From Acidipropionibacterium virtanenii (GTDB lineage Bacteria > Actinomycetota > Actinomycetes > Propionibacteriales > Propionibacteriaceae), in contig NZ_CP025198.1 in assembly GCF_003325455.1 (NCBI RefSeq), forward strand, positions 1,488,001 to 1,552,000: a stretch of DNA of 64,000 nt, written 5' to 3'. Below are positions 40,960-50,066 of the stretch, one piece after another (position 1 is the first letter of the stretch; each line of letters opens with the position of its first letter). Both the position numbers and the translations under genes were made by a program. The notes beneath the pieces were generated by a model, which searched no databases, was not told the DNA's origin, and saw only the letters and a program-made list of their open reading frames with translations.

Positions 40960-41174
40960 TGGGGCTGTTGTGGCTGTGGGTCCTCATCGCGGCGCTGGTG
41001 GGTGGCCTTGCGCTGACCGCCTGGGGGCTGTGGTGGCTGTGGCACAAGGTGGAGGGGCTCGGGGAGCAGTTCGAGGGCCTGGCGGGCCGTCTCGATGACC
41101 TCGCCGGTATCCTCGACGGACTCGAGCCGCAGGGGCTCGGCGACCCCTCGCGCGGGCCCTCTGACAAGGCCTGA
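40959..41174 (+). CDS. Small single-pass membrane protein
   Basis: The 71-residue protein starts at an ATG that overlaps the pafC stop (TGATG), which argues for a real coupled gene. Residues 3-29 form one strongly hydrophobic Trp/Leu-rich segment (LLWLWVLIAALVGGLALTAWG), followed by an amphipathic helix (KVEGLGEQFEGLAGRLDDLAGILDGL) with heptad spacing. It is between pafC and tatA. I do not recognise it; it could be a membrane-anchored small helix protein. Function unknown. Confidence 0.65.
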   Translation: MGLLWLWVLIAALVGGLALTAWGLWWLWHKVEGLGEQFEGLAGRLDDLAGILDGLEPQGLGDPSRGPSDKA

Positions 41175-41292
41175 CCGGGGCCGGTGCACCACGGGGGACG
41201 GTGGAGCACCGTGGTAGCCTGATCGGCGTCACCGGACTGCGGAGAAGGTCCCGCAGGCGACCGGTCGAGTCGGATCTGAAAGGTTGTCGGCC

Positions 41293-41526
41293 ATGGCCCT
41301 GCAGCTCATGCTTATCCCCACCGAGGTGGGGCTCCTTATTCTGGTCATCGTGGCCCTCGTGCTCTTCGGTGGGTCCCGGATCGCCGGAGTCGGCAAGGGC
41401 GCCGGTCGCGCCATCCGCGAGTTCAAGGAGGAGACCTCCGGCCTCAAGGCGGCCGACAAGAAGAACGCCGAGGAGTCCGCCGCGGCTGAGGACAGGACCG
41501 AGTCCGAGGCCAAGCCCTCGGAGTGA
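41293..41526 (+). CDS. tatA: Sec-independent protein translocase subunit TatA
   Basis: The 77-residue protein has the TatA plan: a single N-terminal membrane helix (PTEVGLLILVIVALVLFGG, residues 9-27), an amphipathic helix (KGAGRAIREFKEET) and an acidic, lysine-rich tail. It polymerises to pass folded proteins through the membrane. The usual FG-x2-KLP hinge is here FGGSRIAGVGKG, so the proline is missing. tatC follows 41 bases later. AAAGG lies 9 bases before the ATG; a possible TAGCCT -10 lies at 41215-41220. Confidence 0.9.
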   Translation: MALQLMLIPTEVGLLILVIVALVLFGGSRIAGVGKGAGRAIREFKEETSGLKAADKKNAEESAAAEDRTESEAKPSE

Positions 41527-41567
41527 TCCGCGCAGGCGGAGACCCACAACGGCGTCAGGAATCGAAG

Positions 41568-42461
41568 ATGACTGTCGGGACCGGTAAGGACATCGAGGCC
41601 AGCGAGCCGGAGGCCACCCAGGACCACCGGCGGCTGGCCGGCTTCCGTCCGCCCAAGGGTGGCGAGGGCGGCACCATGTCGCTGATCGATCATCTCAAGG
41701 AGCTCCGCTACCGGGTCGTGGTCTCCCTGGTGGCCGTCGTCATCACCAGTTCGGTGGCGTTCGCCTTCTACCGGCCCCTCGTCGAGGTGGTGATGTGGCC
41801 CTACCACCAGGCCAGTGCGGCGATCCTCGCCAAGAATCCGCAGGCCCACCTGCAGGTGGTCAACACCGGCGTCGTCGCACCCTTCATGCTCAACCTGCGG
41901 GTCGCGATGGTGGTCGGTCTCATCGCGGCCTGCCCCATCTGGCTGTACGAGTTGTGGGCCTTCATCGTCCCCGGTCTGGTCGGCAAGGAGAAGCGCTGGG
42001 CGGTGAGGTTCCTGGGAGCCGCCATCCCGCTCTTCCTGGCCGGAGCCTCCCTCGGATACTGGGTGATGCCCAAGGGCATCTCGATGATGCTGAGCTTCAC
42101 CCCGAACGGGATGGGCATCACCAACCTGCTGGACATGAACGCCTTCCTCGATCTGGAGCTGCGCCTAATCCTGCTGTTCGGCGCCAGCTTCCTGCTGCCC
42201 GTGGTGCTCGTCATCCTCAACATGGTCGGAGTTCTCAAGGCCCAGCAGCTCGCGGCGGCCCGCAAATGGTCCATCTTCGGGTTCTTCTGCCTCGGCGCCT
42301 TCGCCAACCCGTCGGGGGACCCCATCTCGATGTGCGCCCTGGCCGTCCCGCTGACCGTGATGTACATCGTCGCCGAGTTCATCTGCCGGTCCCACGACAG
42401 GAAGCACCCGACCGACTCGATGGGGATCGATTCGGACGAGTTCAAGATCGACGTCGAGTGA
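41568..42461 (+). CDS. tatC: Sec-independent protein translocase subunit TatC
   Basis: The 297-residue integral membrane protein recognises twin-arginine signals. It contains SLIDHLKELRYRV at the start of the conserved core, with the ELR motif, six hydrophobic helices, the F-P-x-K loop region (APFMLNLRVAMVV) and the late FLLPVVLVILN helix. Family motif YELWAFIVPGL is visible before the second helix. The first 35 residues are a hydrophilic tail. AGGA precedes the ATG. The next gene starts inside the stop codon (GTGA). Confidence 0.93.
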   Translation: MTVGTGKDIEASEPEATQDHRRLAGFRPPKGGEGGTMSLIDHLKELRYRVVVSLVAVVITSSVAFAFYRPLVEVVMWPYHQASAAILAKNPQAHLQVVNTGVVAPFMLNLRVAMVVGLIAACPIWLYELWAFIVPGLVGKEKRWAVRFLGAAIPLFLAGASLGYWVMPKGISMMLSFTPNGMGITNLLDMNAFLDLELRLILLFGASFLLPVVLVILNMVGVLKAQQLAAARKWSIFGFFCLGAFANPSGDPISMCALAVPLTVMYIVAEFICRSHDRKHPTDSMGIDSDEFKIDVE

Positions 42462-43444
42462 CCTCGACCGGCGACCGGCCGGATTGCCTGGCGCTGGTCG
42501 CCAATCCCGCAGCCGGTGGCGGCCTCGGGCGTCGGCTCGCAGAGCGGGTCGCACGGCGATTGTCGGTCCTGATGCCCGGCACCCGGATCCGCACTCTGCT
42601 CAGCCGATCCTGGGCCGACGCCGAAAGGCTGCTGAGCGAGGAGGTCGGCCGGTCCCGCGAGAGCCCGGCCCCCGGCTCCCGCGCGCTGGTGGTGATGGGC
42701 GGTGACGGGATGGCCCACCTGGGCCTCAACGCGGTCGCCGGCACGCCTGTGCCACTCGGGGTGATTCCGGCGGGCACCGGCAATGACTTCTGCCGTGGCG
42801 CCGGGCTGCCCGGTCGCATTCCCGCCGCTCTCGAGGCGATCGCCTCGGGGCGCTCCGGGTCCGTGGACCTGGCACGGGTCAGCGGAACGGTCCGCACCCG
42901 GGACGGCCTTCGGGAGGGCTCCCGCTGGGTCGGGTCGGTCGTGTCGTCGGGCTACGACGCCCGGGTCAACCGCGGCGTCAATGAGCTGAAGCTGCGGCTC
43001 GGCCCGCCCTCCTACGCCTATGTCGCGCTGCGCGAGCTGTCGCGCTTCGCACCCCTGGACTACCGCATCGAGGTCGACGGCCGGGTCCGTGAGCTGGAGG
43101 CCATGCTCATCGCGGTGGGCAACGGCGGATGGATCGGTGGCGGAATGCAGATCTGCCCCGGCGCCGACATCACCGACGGCCGGCTGGACGTGACGATCAT
43201 CCATCCGTGCAGCAGGGCCACCCTGGTCAGGGCACTGTCCTCGGTCTACACCGGCGGATTCGTCCGGCTGCCGTTCGTGGAACGGTTGCGGGCCCGTACC
43301 GTCACCGTGGACGGCGAGGGCCTGGCGGCGATGGCCGACGGGGAGGATCTGGGCCGGGTGCCGCTGCGCATCGAGTGCCGTCCCGGCGCCCTGCGGCTGA
43401 TGGGAGCCGGCGCTCGCCGCGGGCCCCGCGCGGCGAAGCACTAG
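42458..43444 (+). CDS. Diacylglycerol kinase-family lipid kinase
   Basis: The 328-residue protein has the DAGK catalytic domain: LALVANPAAGGGLGRR at the start, MGGDGMAHLGLNAV (family GGDGT; here GGDGM) and IPAGTGNDFCRGAG, then the YegS/DgkB-like beta-sandwich with NGGWIGGGMQICPGADITDGRLDV. It phosphorylates a lipid or sphingoid-type substrate with ATP, but the substrate is unknown. The GTG at 42458 overlaps the tatC stop, which sets the start; a much longer open frame upstream lies antiparallel in function to tatC and is rejected. Its stop codon TAG is part of the helY -10 box. Confidence 0.87.
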   Translation: MTSTGDRPDCLALVANPAAGGGLGRRLAERVARRLSVLMPGTRIRTLLSRSWADAERLLSEEVGRSRESPAPGSRALVVMGGDGMAHLGLNAVAGTPVPLGVIPAGTGNDFCRGAGLPGRIPAALEAIASGRSGSVDLARVSGTVRTRDGLREGSRWVGSVVSSGYDARVNRGVNELKLRLGPPSYAYVALRELSRFAPLDYRIEVDGRVRELEAMLIAVGNGGWIGGGMQICPGADITDGRLDVTIIHPCSRATLVRALSSVYTGGFVRLPFVERLRARTVTVDGEGLAAMADGEDLGRVPLRIECRPGALRLMGAGARRGPRAAKH

Positions 43445-43447
43445 TCT
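43442..43447 (+). promoter_or_regulatory. -10 box TAGTCT, leaderless promoter of helY
   Basis: TAGTCT ends 7 bases before the ATG at 43455. The first three bases are also the stop codon of the kinase gene, so this promoter is embedded in the upstream gene's end. Confidence 0.55.
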
Positions 43448-43454
43448 GGCCGAT

Positions 43455-46205
43455 ATGGACTCCGCCCTCGAACGCTTCGCCTCCGGGTACTCCTTCGGGC
43501 TCGACGACTACCAGACGGAGGCCTGCCGTCATCTCGACGACGGCGCCGGGGTGCTCGTCGCGGCACCCACCGGTGCCGGCAAGACCGTGGTCGGGGAGTA
43601 CGCCACCTTCCTCGCCCTCGAGTCGGGCCGCAAGTGCTTCTACACCACACCGATCAAGGCCCTGTCGAACCAGAAGTACCACGATCTGGTGGATCGCTAC
43701 GGCCCCGACGAGGTGGGGCTGCTCACCGGCGACGTGTCGGTGAACTCCGAGGCCCCGCTCGTCGTGATGACCACCGAGGTGCTCCGCAACATGATCTACG
43801 CCGGCTCGCGCACCCTGGAAGGACTCGGCTGGGTCGTGATGGATGAGGTGCACTACCTCGCGGACCGGTTCCGCGGACCGGTCTGGGAGGAGGTCATCCT
43901 GGGCCTGGCCGACTCGGTGCGGCTGGTCTGCCTGTCGGCCACCGTGTCCAACGCCGAGGAGTTCGGCGAGTGGCTCGACGAGGTCCGCGGCGATATCCGG
44001 GTCGTCGTGTCCGAGCGCCGGCCCGTCCCGCTGACCCAGCATGTGGCGCTGTCGAAGCGCATCGTCGACCTCTTCGCCCCCGACCGGCCCGGCACGGTGA
44101 ATCCCGACCTGCTTCAGGTCGCCCGCCAGGAGGCCCGGGCCCACCGCGATGACAGACGTCGGCCCAGGGGCCGCAACGGCAAGGGTCGGCGCAGCGTCTC
44201 CTACGGATCCGGTCGGTTCGGCGGAGCCTCCTCCCAGCGCCTCGAGAGTTCCGACCGGGGGGCCCCGCGCAACAGCCCCAGCCGCGCCCAGGTGGTGCGG
44301 GCACTGCGCCGGTCGAAGCTGCTCCCGGCCATCATCTTCGTGTTCTCCCGGCAGGGTTGCGACGCCGCCGTGAGTCAGCTGATGAGCTCGGACCTGGTGC
44401 TCACCAGCGAGTCGGAAGCCCGTCGGCTGCGGGAGATCGCGGAGCGCCACGGAGCCGCACTCACCGGGGCCGAGCGTCGGGCCCTGGGCTGGGACCGCTT
44501 CGTCTCGGCATTCGAACGCGGGGTCGCCGCCCACCACGCCGGCCTGCTCCCCGTCATCAAGGCCGTCGTCGAGGAGGGATTCGTCACCGGCCTGCTCAAG
44601 GTCGTGGTGGCCACCGAGACCCTGGCCCTGGGCATCAACATGCCCGCGCGCACAGTCGTCATCGAGAGGCTGGTCAAGTACAACGGGCAGTCCCATGCCG
44701 ATATCACCCCGGGCGAGTACACCCAGCTCACCGGTCGCGCCGGGCGCCGCGGAATCGACGTCGAGGGCCACGCGGTGGTCTGCTGGCAGCCGGGGATGGA
44801 TCCACGCGCCGTCGCCGGCCTCGCCTCGCGACGCACCTATCCGCTGAACTCGGCCTTCACCCCCACCTACAACATGGCCGTCAACCTGGTGGCCACAGTC
44901 GGCCGGGAACGGGCCACGAGGGTGCTGGAGCACAGCTTCGCGCAGTTCCAGATCGACCGGCGCAACGGCCCGGCCGGAGCGCGGCGCAACGAGAACGAGA
45001 AGGCGATCGCCGACTACCTGAAGGCCGCGAGCTGCGATCTGGGCGATTTCACCGAGTACGCCTCGATGCGGGAGAAGGTCTCCAGGCTCGAGGCCGAGCA
45101 GGCGAGGCTGCGCCGCGGCTCGCGCGACGACGAGGTGCTCGACTCCTTGTCGGTGCTGGATCCCGGGGATGTCATCGCGGTGCCCTCGGGCCCCCACGCC
45201 GGATGGGCGGTGATCGTGGATCCCGGCACCCGCGGACGTCACGGAGACCGTCCCAGCCCCCTCGCGATGGTCGCCGACCGCCGCGTCGTCCGGCTCGGCG
45301 AGCACGACCTCGACGCCCCGGTGCACAAGGCCGCCGGGGTACGTATTCCGCCCCACTTCCACCCCCGCGACGCCGCCGCCCGCAAGACCCTCGGCAAGGC
45401 CTTCGACCAGGCGACCGCCAGGCTGGACGCACCGCCCTCCCGCCCGCCGAAACCCCGGGTCGACGCCGAACTGACCGAGCAGATCACCCGGCTGCGTGCC
45501 GAGCTGCGGTCTCACCCGTGCCACTCCTGCCCCGACCGTGAGACACACGCCCGGTTCGCCGAGCGGGCCATGGCGCTGCGCCGCGAGACCGACGCTGCGG
45601 CCGCGAAGGCCCGGCGCAGGTCCGACTCCATCTCCGACCGGTTCGACCGGATCTGCCTCGTGCTGGAGTCCCTGGGCTACCTCGAGCCGGGCGGGCACCG
45701 GGTGAGCGGGGCCGGGCGGGTCCTGTCGCGGATCTACTCCGAGCTCGATCTGGTCACCGCCGAGGCCGTCGCCGAGGGGGTCCTCGACCGCCTCGATCCC
45801 GCCCAGCTGGCTGCCGTGCTGTCCACCCTGGTCTTCGAGTCCCGGCCGGCCGACCGGCGCCGGCCCGCCTGGATGCCCGACCCGATCTGCGAGGAGACGG
45901 TCAGCCGGTTGCGCGCGGTACGGGCCCGGGTCGGCCGCCTCGAACGCGACCACCGGCTGGAACGGCCCCGCGACCTGGACATCGGCTTCGCCGAGACCGC
46001 TTACCAGTGGGCCTCGGGGGCGGCCCTGGACACCGTCCTGGCCGAGGGCTCCAGCGCCGGGGACTTCGTCCGCCAGATGCGCCAGGTGGCCGATCTGGCC
46101 GGCCAGATCGCCGGAGCCGGGGTCGACGAGGAGCTGGCGCGGACCTGTCGCCGGATGCTGGGCGCGATCCAGCGCGGTGTGGTGTCCATGAGTGAGGAGG
46201 AGTGA
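43455..46205 (+). CDS. helY: Ski2-like DEAD/DEAH-box helicase HelY
   Basis: The 916-residue helicase has two RecA-like domains with Walker A AAPTGAGKT (about residues 33-41), TPIKALSNQKY, DEVH (DEAH-type motif II: MDEVHYLADR), SAT, and motif VI QLTGRAGRRGIDVEGH. The winged-helix and C-terminal Ski2/Mtr4-type regions follow (DSHS-like C-terminal domain from about 770). HelY is an RNA helicase of the exosome-type Ski2 family in actinobacteria, with the M. tuberculosis relative Rv2092c. An Arg-rich insertion at 230-265 (RRPRGRNGKGRRS) is likely RNA contacting. It has a leaderless -10. hisF follows 21 bases after its stop with its own promoter. Confidence 0.95.
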   Translation: MDSALERFASGYSFGLDDYQTEACRHLDDGAGVLVAAPTGAGKTVVGEYATFLALESGRKCFYTTPIKALSNQKYHDLVDRYGPDEVGLLTGDVSVNSEAPLVVMTTEVLRNMIYAGSRTLEGLGWVVMDEVHYLADRFRGPVWEEVILGLADSVRLVCLSATVSNAEEFGEWLDEVRGDIRVVVSERRPVPLTQHVALSKRIVDLFAPDRPGTVNPDLLQVARQEARAHRDDRRRPRGRNGKGRRSVSYGSGRFGGASSQRLESSDRGAPRNSPSRAQVVRALRRSKLLPAIIFVFSRQGCDAAVSQLMSSDLVLTSESEARRLREIAERHGAALTGAERRALGWDRFVSAFERGVAAHHAGLLPVIKAVVEEGFVTGLLKVVVATETLALGINMPARTVVIERLVKYNGQSHADITPGEYTQLTGRAGRRGIDVEGHAVVCWQPGMDPRAVAGLASRRTYPLNSAFTPTYNMAVNLVATVGRERATRVLEHSFAQFQIDRRNGPAGARRNENEKAIADYLKAASCDLGDFTEYASMREKVSRLEAEQARLRRGSRDDEVLDSLSVLDPGDVIAVPSGPHAGWAVIVDPGTRGRHGDRPSPLAMVADRRVVRLGEHDLDAPVHKAAGVRIPPHFHPRDAAARKTLGKAFDQATARLDAPPSRPPKPRVDAELTEQITRLRAELRSHPCHSCPDRETHARFAERAMALRRETDAAAAKARRRSDSISDRFDRICLVLESLGYLEPGGHRVSGAGRVLSRIYSELDLVTAEAVAEGVLDRLDPAQLAAVLSTLVFESRPADRRRPAWMPDPICEETVSRLRAVRARVGRLERDHRLERPRDLDIGFAETAYQWASGAALDTVLAEGSSAGDFVRQMRQVADLAGQIAGAGVDEELARTCRRMLGAIQRGVVSMSEEE

Positions 46206-46213
46206 GTTCTCAG

Positions 46214-46219
46214 TAGGGT
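46214..46219 (+). promoter_or_regulatory. -10 box TAGGGT, leaderless promoter of hisF
   Basis: TAGGGT ends 7 bases before the ATG at 46227. Confidence 0.58.
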
Positions 46220-46226
46220 GTGGTCC

Positions 46227-46988
46227 ATGGGTGTTGCGCTGCGGGTCATTCCATGTCTCGACGTCAAGGACGGCCGGGTGGTCAAAGGGGTCAACTTCAC
46301 CGGGCTGCGGGACGCCGGGGATCCGGTCGAACTCGCCCAGGAGTACGGACGGCTGGGGGCCGACGAGCTCACCTTCCTCGACATCTCCGCCTCCACCGAG
46401 GGCCGGGCCACCACCCGCGAGATGGTGACCCGCTGCGCCGAGACCGTCTTCATCCCGCTGACCGTGGGCGGCGGGGTCCGCGAGGTGGCCGACGTCGACT
46501 CCCTGCTGCGGAGCGGAGCGGACAAGGTGGGCATCAACACCGGCGCGATAGCCCGCCCCGGCGTCATCGATGAGATCGCCGACCGGTTCGGCAACCAGGT
46601 CCTGGTGCTCTCCCTGGACGCCCGCCGAGAGCCCGGCCGACCGTCGGGATACGGCGTCACCACCCACGGCGGGACCCGCCCGGCAGGCCTGGACGCCATC
46701 GCCTGGTGCCGCGAGGCCGTCGAGAGGGGGGCCGGGGAGGTGCTTCTCAACTCGATGGACGCCGATGGCACGACCGGCGGCTTCGACATCGAGATGATCG
46801 AGGCGGTCCGCGCCGAGATCGATGTGCCGCTCATCGCGTCCGGGGGAGCCGGCACCGTCGCGCACTTCGTCGACGCCGCACGGGCCGGCGCCGACGCCGT
46901 GCTGGCCGCATCGGTGTTCCACTACCGCCGGCTCACCATCGAGGCCGTCAAGGACGGCCTGCGCCGGGCCGGAATCGAGGTGCGCTGA
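46227..46988 (+). CDS. hisF: Imidazole glycerol phosphate synthase cyclase subunit HisF
   Basis: The 253-residue TIM-barrel protein closes the imidazole ring in histidine synthesis using ammonia from HisH. Catalytic aspartates are D12 ([11 protein letters not shown]) and D131 (LVLSLDARR); phosphate-binding GGGVR (residues 81-85) and ASGGAGT are present. The start at 46227 leaves a normal length; a longer frame begins 9 bases earlier without support. It stands alone: hisH, hisA and hisI are not in the window. Confidence 0.95.
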   Translation: MGVALRVIPCLDVKDGRVVKGVNFTGLRDAGDPVELAQEYGRLGADELTFLDISASTEGRATTREMVTRCAETVFIPLTVGGGVREVADVDSLLRSGADKVGINTGAIARPGVIDEIADRFGNQVLVLSLDARREPGRPSGYGVTTHGGTRPAGLDAIAWCREAVERGAGEVLLNSMDADGTTGGFDIEMIEAVRAEIDVPLIASGGAGTVAHFVDAARAGADAVLAASVFHYRRLTIEAVKDGLRRAGIEVR

Positions 46989-47023
46989 GACTGGTTGCGG
47001 TCCCGATGGTGTAGGTATGGGCC

Positions 47024-47416
47024 ATGGACTGCCTTTTCTGCTCGATCATCGCCGGCGATATCCCGTCGCGAACCGTGGCCAGTGATGATGCCGCGGTCGC
47101 CTTCCTCGACGTCGCCCCGTTCCAGGACGGCCACACCCTCGTAGTCCCGCGCCGTCACGTCCCCGACCTGCTCCACCACGACGGTGAGCTCGAGCGCATC
47201 GCGCCCCTGGTGACCAGCGTCTCCAATCTGCTGGTCGATCGCCTGGGAGCCCAGGGGATCAATGTCGTCTCCAACGTGGGCGAGGTGGCCGGCCAGTCGG
47301 TCTTCCACCTCCACGTCCATCTGATCCCTCGCTTCGACGTCGAGCCCGGCTTCGACGCGATCCGCTCCCAGCGCCCCCGGCGGGACCCCGACGAGGTCCT
47401 GGCCCTGCTCGGGTGA
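47024..47416 (+). CDS. HIT family protein
   Basis: The 130-residue protein is a histidine-triad nucleotide hydrolase of the HINT type. The HIT motif HLHVHLIPR sits at residues 98-106 and the N-terminal CLFCSIIAGDIPSR has a C-x2-C pair. Relatives hydrolyse AMP-linked compounds such as lysyl-AMP or adenosine phosphoramidate; the substrate here is unknown. A TAGGTAT -10-like element (47012-47018) lies about 6 bases before the ATG, so it may also be leaderless. It is the last gene before the ilv attenuator. Confidence 0.9.
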   Translation: MDCLFCSIIAGDIPSRTVASDDAAVAFLDVAPFQDGHTLVVPRRHVPDLLHHDGELERIAPLVTSVSNLLVDRLGAQGINVVSNVGEVAGQSVFHLHVHLIPRFDVEPGFDAIRSQRPRRDPDEVLALLG

Positions 47417-47461
47417 CCCGCCTGCCGGATGTCCGTATCCTGAGATTTTCATCCCAGAGTT

Positions 47462-47490
47462 TTGACGCGGGGCCGCCCATGGTGGATTCT
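47462..47490 (+). promoter_or_regulatory. ilv operon promoter
   Basis: TTGACG at 47462-47467 and GATTCT at 47485-47490 are 17 bases apart. Transcription should begin at about 47497, next to the leader-peptide GTG at 47498. Confidence 0.62.
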
Positions 47491-47497
47491 TATCCAC

Positions 47498-47524
47498 GTG
47501 AACGGCCTCGTTGTCCTTAGCTAG
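47498..47524 (+). CDS. ilv leader peptide
   Basis: The frame GTG AAC GGC CTC GTT GTC CTT AGC TAG encodes MNGLVVLS: of the eight residues four are Leu or Val. Two Val and two Leu codons next to the attenuator are the classic sensor of branched-chain aminoacyl-tRNA. It has no ribosome-binding site and begins right at the expected transcript start, hence leaderless. Too short for a gene finder; confidence rests on the composition, the frame and the position before the terminator. Confidence 0.72.
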   Translation: MNGLVVLS

Positions 47525-47581
47525 CGTCCCGGCCCTCGGTCAGGACGCTCCCTCGTATGCCTCTGGCAGCGAGGGTTTTTT
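47523..47581 (+). terminator. ilvBNC attenuator (paused hairpin plus terminator)
   Basis: An upstream stem AGCGTCC/GGACGCT (47523-47529 and 47543-47549) is followed by the terminator stem CCCTCG/CGAGGG (47550-47555 and 47570-47575) with inner TGCC/GGCA, and six T at 47576-47581. CCCTCG also occurs at 47533-47538, so CGAGGG has an alternative partner, allowing mutually exclusive folds. With the Leu/Val leader peptide this is a transcription attenuator. Confidence 0.82.
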
Positions 47582-47683
47582 CTTGTCGGGGACCTCGGCC
47601 CACGGATTCATCCGTCGAATCCGGACCTGAGATCAGCGGTATCGCCGTCACATTCGACATCGATGGATATGGAGGAGCAGCAC

Positions 47684-49474
47684 ATGGCTGACAATCCCCG
47701 GCAACCGAAGCTCATGACCGGCGCCCAGATGGTGGTCGCCAGCCTGGAGAAGCTCGGCGTCGATGTCGTCTTCGGGCTCCCCGGCGGAGCCATCATGCCG
47801 ACCTATGACCCTCTGATGGACTCGGAAGGGGTGCGCCACATCCTGGTCCGGCACGAGCAGGGGGCCGGCCACGCCGCCGAGGGGTATGCGGTCGCCACCG
47901 GCCGGGTGGGAGTCTGCATGGCCACCTCCGGGCCCGGGGCGACGAATCTCGTCACCGCCCTCTACGACGCCTACCTGGACTCCGTGCCGATGGTGGCCAT
48001 CACCGGACAGGTGGGGGCATCGCTCATCGGGACCGACGGGTTCCAGGAGGCCGACATCCGCGGCATCACGATGCCGATCACCAAGCACAACTTCCTCATC
48101 ACCAGGGCGGCCGACATCCCGCTGGCCCTGGCCGAGGCCTTCCACATCGCCTCTACGGGGCGCCCCGGCCCCGTTCTGGTCGACATTGCCAAGAACGCCC
48201 AGCAGGAGACCACCGAGTTCCGCTGGCCCAAGCAGTACGACCTGCCCGGTTACAAGCCGACGCTGCGGCCGCACTCCCGCCAGATCAAGGAGGCCACCAC
48301 CCTCATCCTCGAGGCGGAGCGCCCCGTTCTCTACGTCGGCGGCGGGGTCGCCAAGGCCGGGGCCGCCGGCGAGCTGGCCAGGCTGGTCGACATCACCGGA
48401 ATCCCGGTGGTGACGACACTGATGGCCCGGGACGTCTTCCCCGACGACAACCCCTTGGCGATGGGGATGCCGGGCATGCACGGTTCGGTCGCCGCCGTGG
48501 GCGCCCTGCAACGCGCCGATCTCGTCTTCGCCGTCGGCGCCCGCTTCGACGACCGGGTGACCGGGCGCCTCGACACCTTCGCCCCGATGGCGAAGGTCAT
48601 CCATGCGGACGTCGACCCGGCCGAGATCGGCAAGAACCGGGTCGCCGATGTGCCGATCGTCGGGGATGCCAGGCTCACCCTGACCAGGATCGCCGACGCC
48701 CTGGAGGGCAAGAAGCTCCCCGATATCTCCGTGTGGGTCGAGCAGCTCCAGGAGATGAGGAAGACCTACGCTCCAGGATGGGAGGAACCGCCCGCCGGGG
48801 AGCTCTCCCCGCAGTACGTCATCTCGCGGATCGGGGCGCTGGCCCCCGATGACACGGTCTTCGTGACCGGGGTGGGCCAGCACCAGATGTGGGCCTCCCA
48901 CTTCCTGCCCCATCGTCACCCCCGCAGCTGGCTCACCTCGGGCGGGGCCGGAACGATGGGCTACTGCGTGCCCGCCGCGATGGGCGCCCAGATCGGCAGG
49001 CCCGAGGCCACGGTCTGGGGGATCGACGGGGACGGCTGCTTCCAGATGACCAATCAGGAGTTGGTGACCTGCGCCCTCAACGGCATTCCGATCAAGATCG
49101 CCATCATCAACAACAATGTGCTCGGCATGGTGAGGCAGTGGCAGAACCTGTTCTTCGACAAGCGGTACTCCCACACCGATCTTCATTCCGATCAGTACCC
49201 GGATTTCGTCAAGCTGTCGGAGGCCCTCGGATGCGTCGCATTCCGCGTCACGCAGGCCGATGAGATCGACGCCACGATCCGGCGGGCCAATGAGATCAAT
49301 GACCGCCCGGTGGTGGTCGAGTTCGTGGTGCACAAAGATGCGATGGTCTGGCCGATGGTCGCCGCCGGGGCCAGCAACGACGATATTCAGATCGCCCGCG
49401 GCATGGCCCCCGACTGGGGCGAGCAGGCCGAGGACGAGGCTGTCGGGGCCGCCGGCTCCGGCGAGGAGGACTGA
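47684..49474 (+). CDS. ilvB: Acetohydroxyacid synthase large subunit
   Basis: The 596-residue thiamine-diphosphate enzyme makes acetolactate for valine and leucine, and acetohydroxybutyrate for isoleucine. Features: [11 protein letters not shown] at the start, the ThDP-activating Glu in [14 protein letters not shown], the FAD/ThDP region [12 protein letters not shown], and the ThDP motif [17 protein letters not shown] with [16 protein letters not shown]. The ATG at 47684 was chosen because GGAGGAG lies just upstream; another in-frame ATG is 21 bases earlier. It heads ilvB-ilvN-ilvC. Confidence 0.95.
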   Translation: MADNPRQPKLMTGAQMVVASLEKLGVDVVFGLPGGAIMPTYDPLMDSEGVRHILVRHEQGAGHAAEGYAVATGRVGVCMATSGPGATNLVTALYDAYLDSVPMVAITGQVGASLIGTDGFQEADIRGITMPITKHNFLITRAADIPLALAEAFHIASTGRPGPVLVDIAKNAQQETTEFRWPKQYDLPGYKPTLRPHSRQIKEATTLILEAERPVLYVGGGVAKAGAAGELARLVDITGIPVVTTLMARDVFPDDNPLAMGMPGMHGSVAAVGALQRADLVFAVGARFDDRVTGRLDTFAPMAKVIHADVDPAEIGKNRVADVPIVGDARLTLTRIADALEGKKLPDISVWVEQLQEMRKTYAPGWEEPPAGELSPQYVISRIGALAPDDTVFVTGVGQHQMWASHFLPHRHPRSWLTSGGAGTMGYCVPAAMGAQIGRPEATVWGIDGDGCFQMTNQELVTCALNGIPIKIAIINNNVLGMVRQWQNLFFDKRYSHTDLHSDQYPDFVKLSEALGCVAFRVTQADEIDATIRRANEINDRPVVVEFVVHKDAMVWPMVAAGASNDDIQIARGMAPDWGEQAEDEAVGAAGSGEED

Positions 49475-49477
49475 CCC

Positions 49478-49996
49478 ATGACTTCGACCCACATTCTCTC
49501 CGTGCTCGTCGTCAACCGGCCGGGCGTGCTGACCAGGGTGGCCGGCCTGTTCGCCCGTCGCGGTTACAACATCGAGTCGCTGACTGTCTCGCCCACCAAT
49601 GACCCACAGGTCTCCCGGATGACCATCGGCGTCGACGTCGACTCGCCGTCGACCCTGGAGCAGATCGTCAAGCAGCTCAACAAACTCATCGAGGTGCACA
49701 AGATCATCGAGCTGGAGGACTCCGCGGTCACCCGCGAACTGGTGCTCGTCAAGGTGCGCTCGGATCTGGAGAACCGCTCCAAGATCGTCGACACCGTAGG
49801 TCTCTTCCGGGGCAAGGCGGTCGACGTCTCACATGAGTCCATCACGATCGAGGCCACCGGCGGACGTGAAAAGCTGGAGGCATTGATCAAGATGCTTGAG
49901 TCTTTCGGCATCCTCGAGATCGTCCAGTCCGGGCGGGTCGCGGTCAACCGCGGTGCGTCGGCGCTGGCGGCCAAGAGCTCTCGCAACGGTTCATGA
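49478..49996 (+). CDS. ilvN: Acetohydroxyacid synthase small (regulatory) subunit
   Basis: The 172-residue subunit binds valine to give feedback inhibition. The N-terminal ACT domain reads [34 protein letters not shown] (residues 6-39, quoted in two parts here: [16 protein letters not shown] and [13 protein letters not shown]), and a C-terminal ACT-like domain follows ([20 protein letters not shown]). It begins 3 bases after the ilvB stop, so expression is coupled. Confidence 0.95.
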   Translation: MTSTHILSVLVVNRPGVLTRVAGLFARRGYNIESLTVSPTNDPQVSRMTIGVDVDSPSTLEQIVKQLNKLIEVHKIIELEDSAVTRELVLVKVRSDLENRSKIVDTVGLFRGKAVDVSHESITIEATGGREKLEALIKMLESFGILEIVQSGRVAVNRGASALAAKSSRNGS

Positions 49997-50066
49997 CGCA
50001 ACGGTTCATGTTGTCGTGGGCCGACAGGCCCGCACCTCAGAGTTTCCCAATATAAGGAGAATCCAC

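Noticed and set aside
43302-46922. Open frame of 1206 codons on the minus strand
   Set aside because: It is antisense to helY and hisF, has low-complexity composition and no start site; a shadow of high-GC coding.
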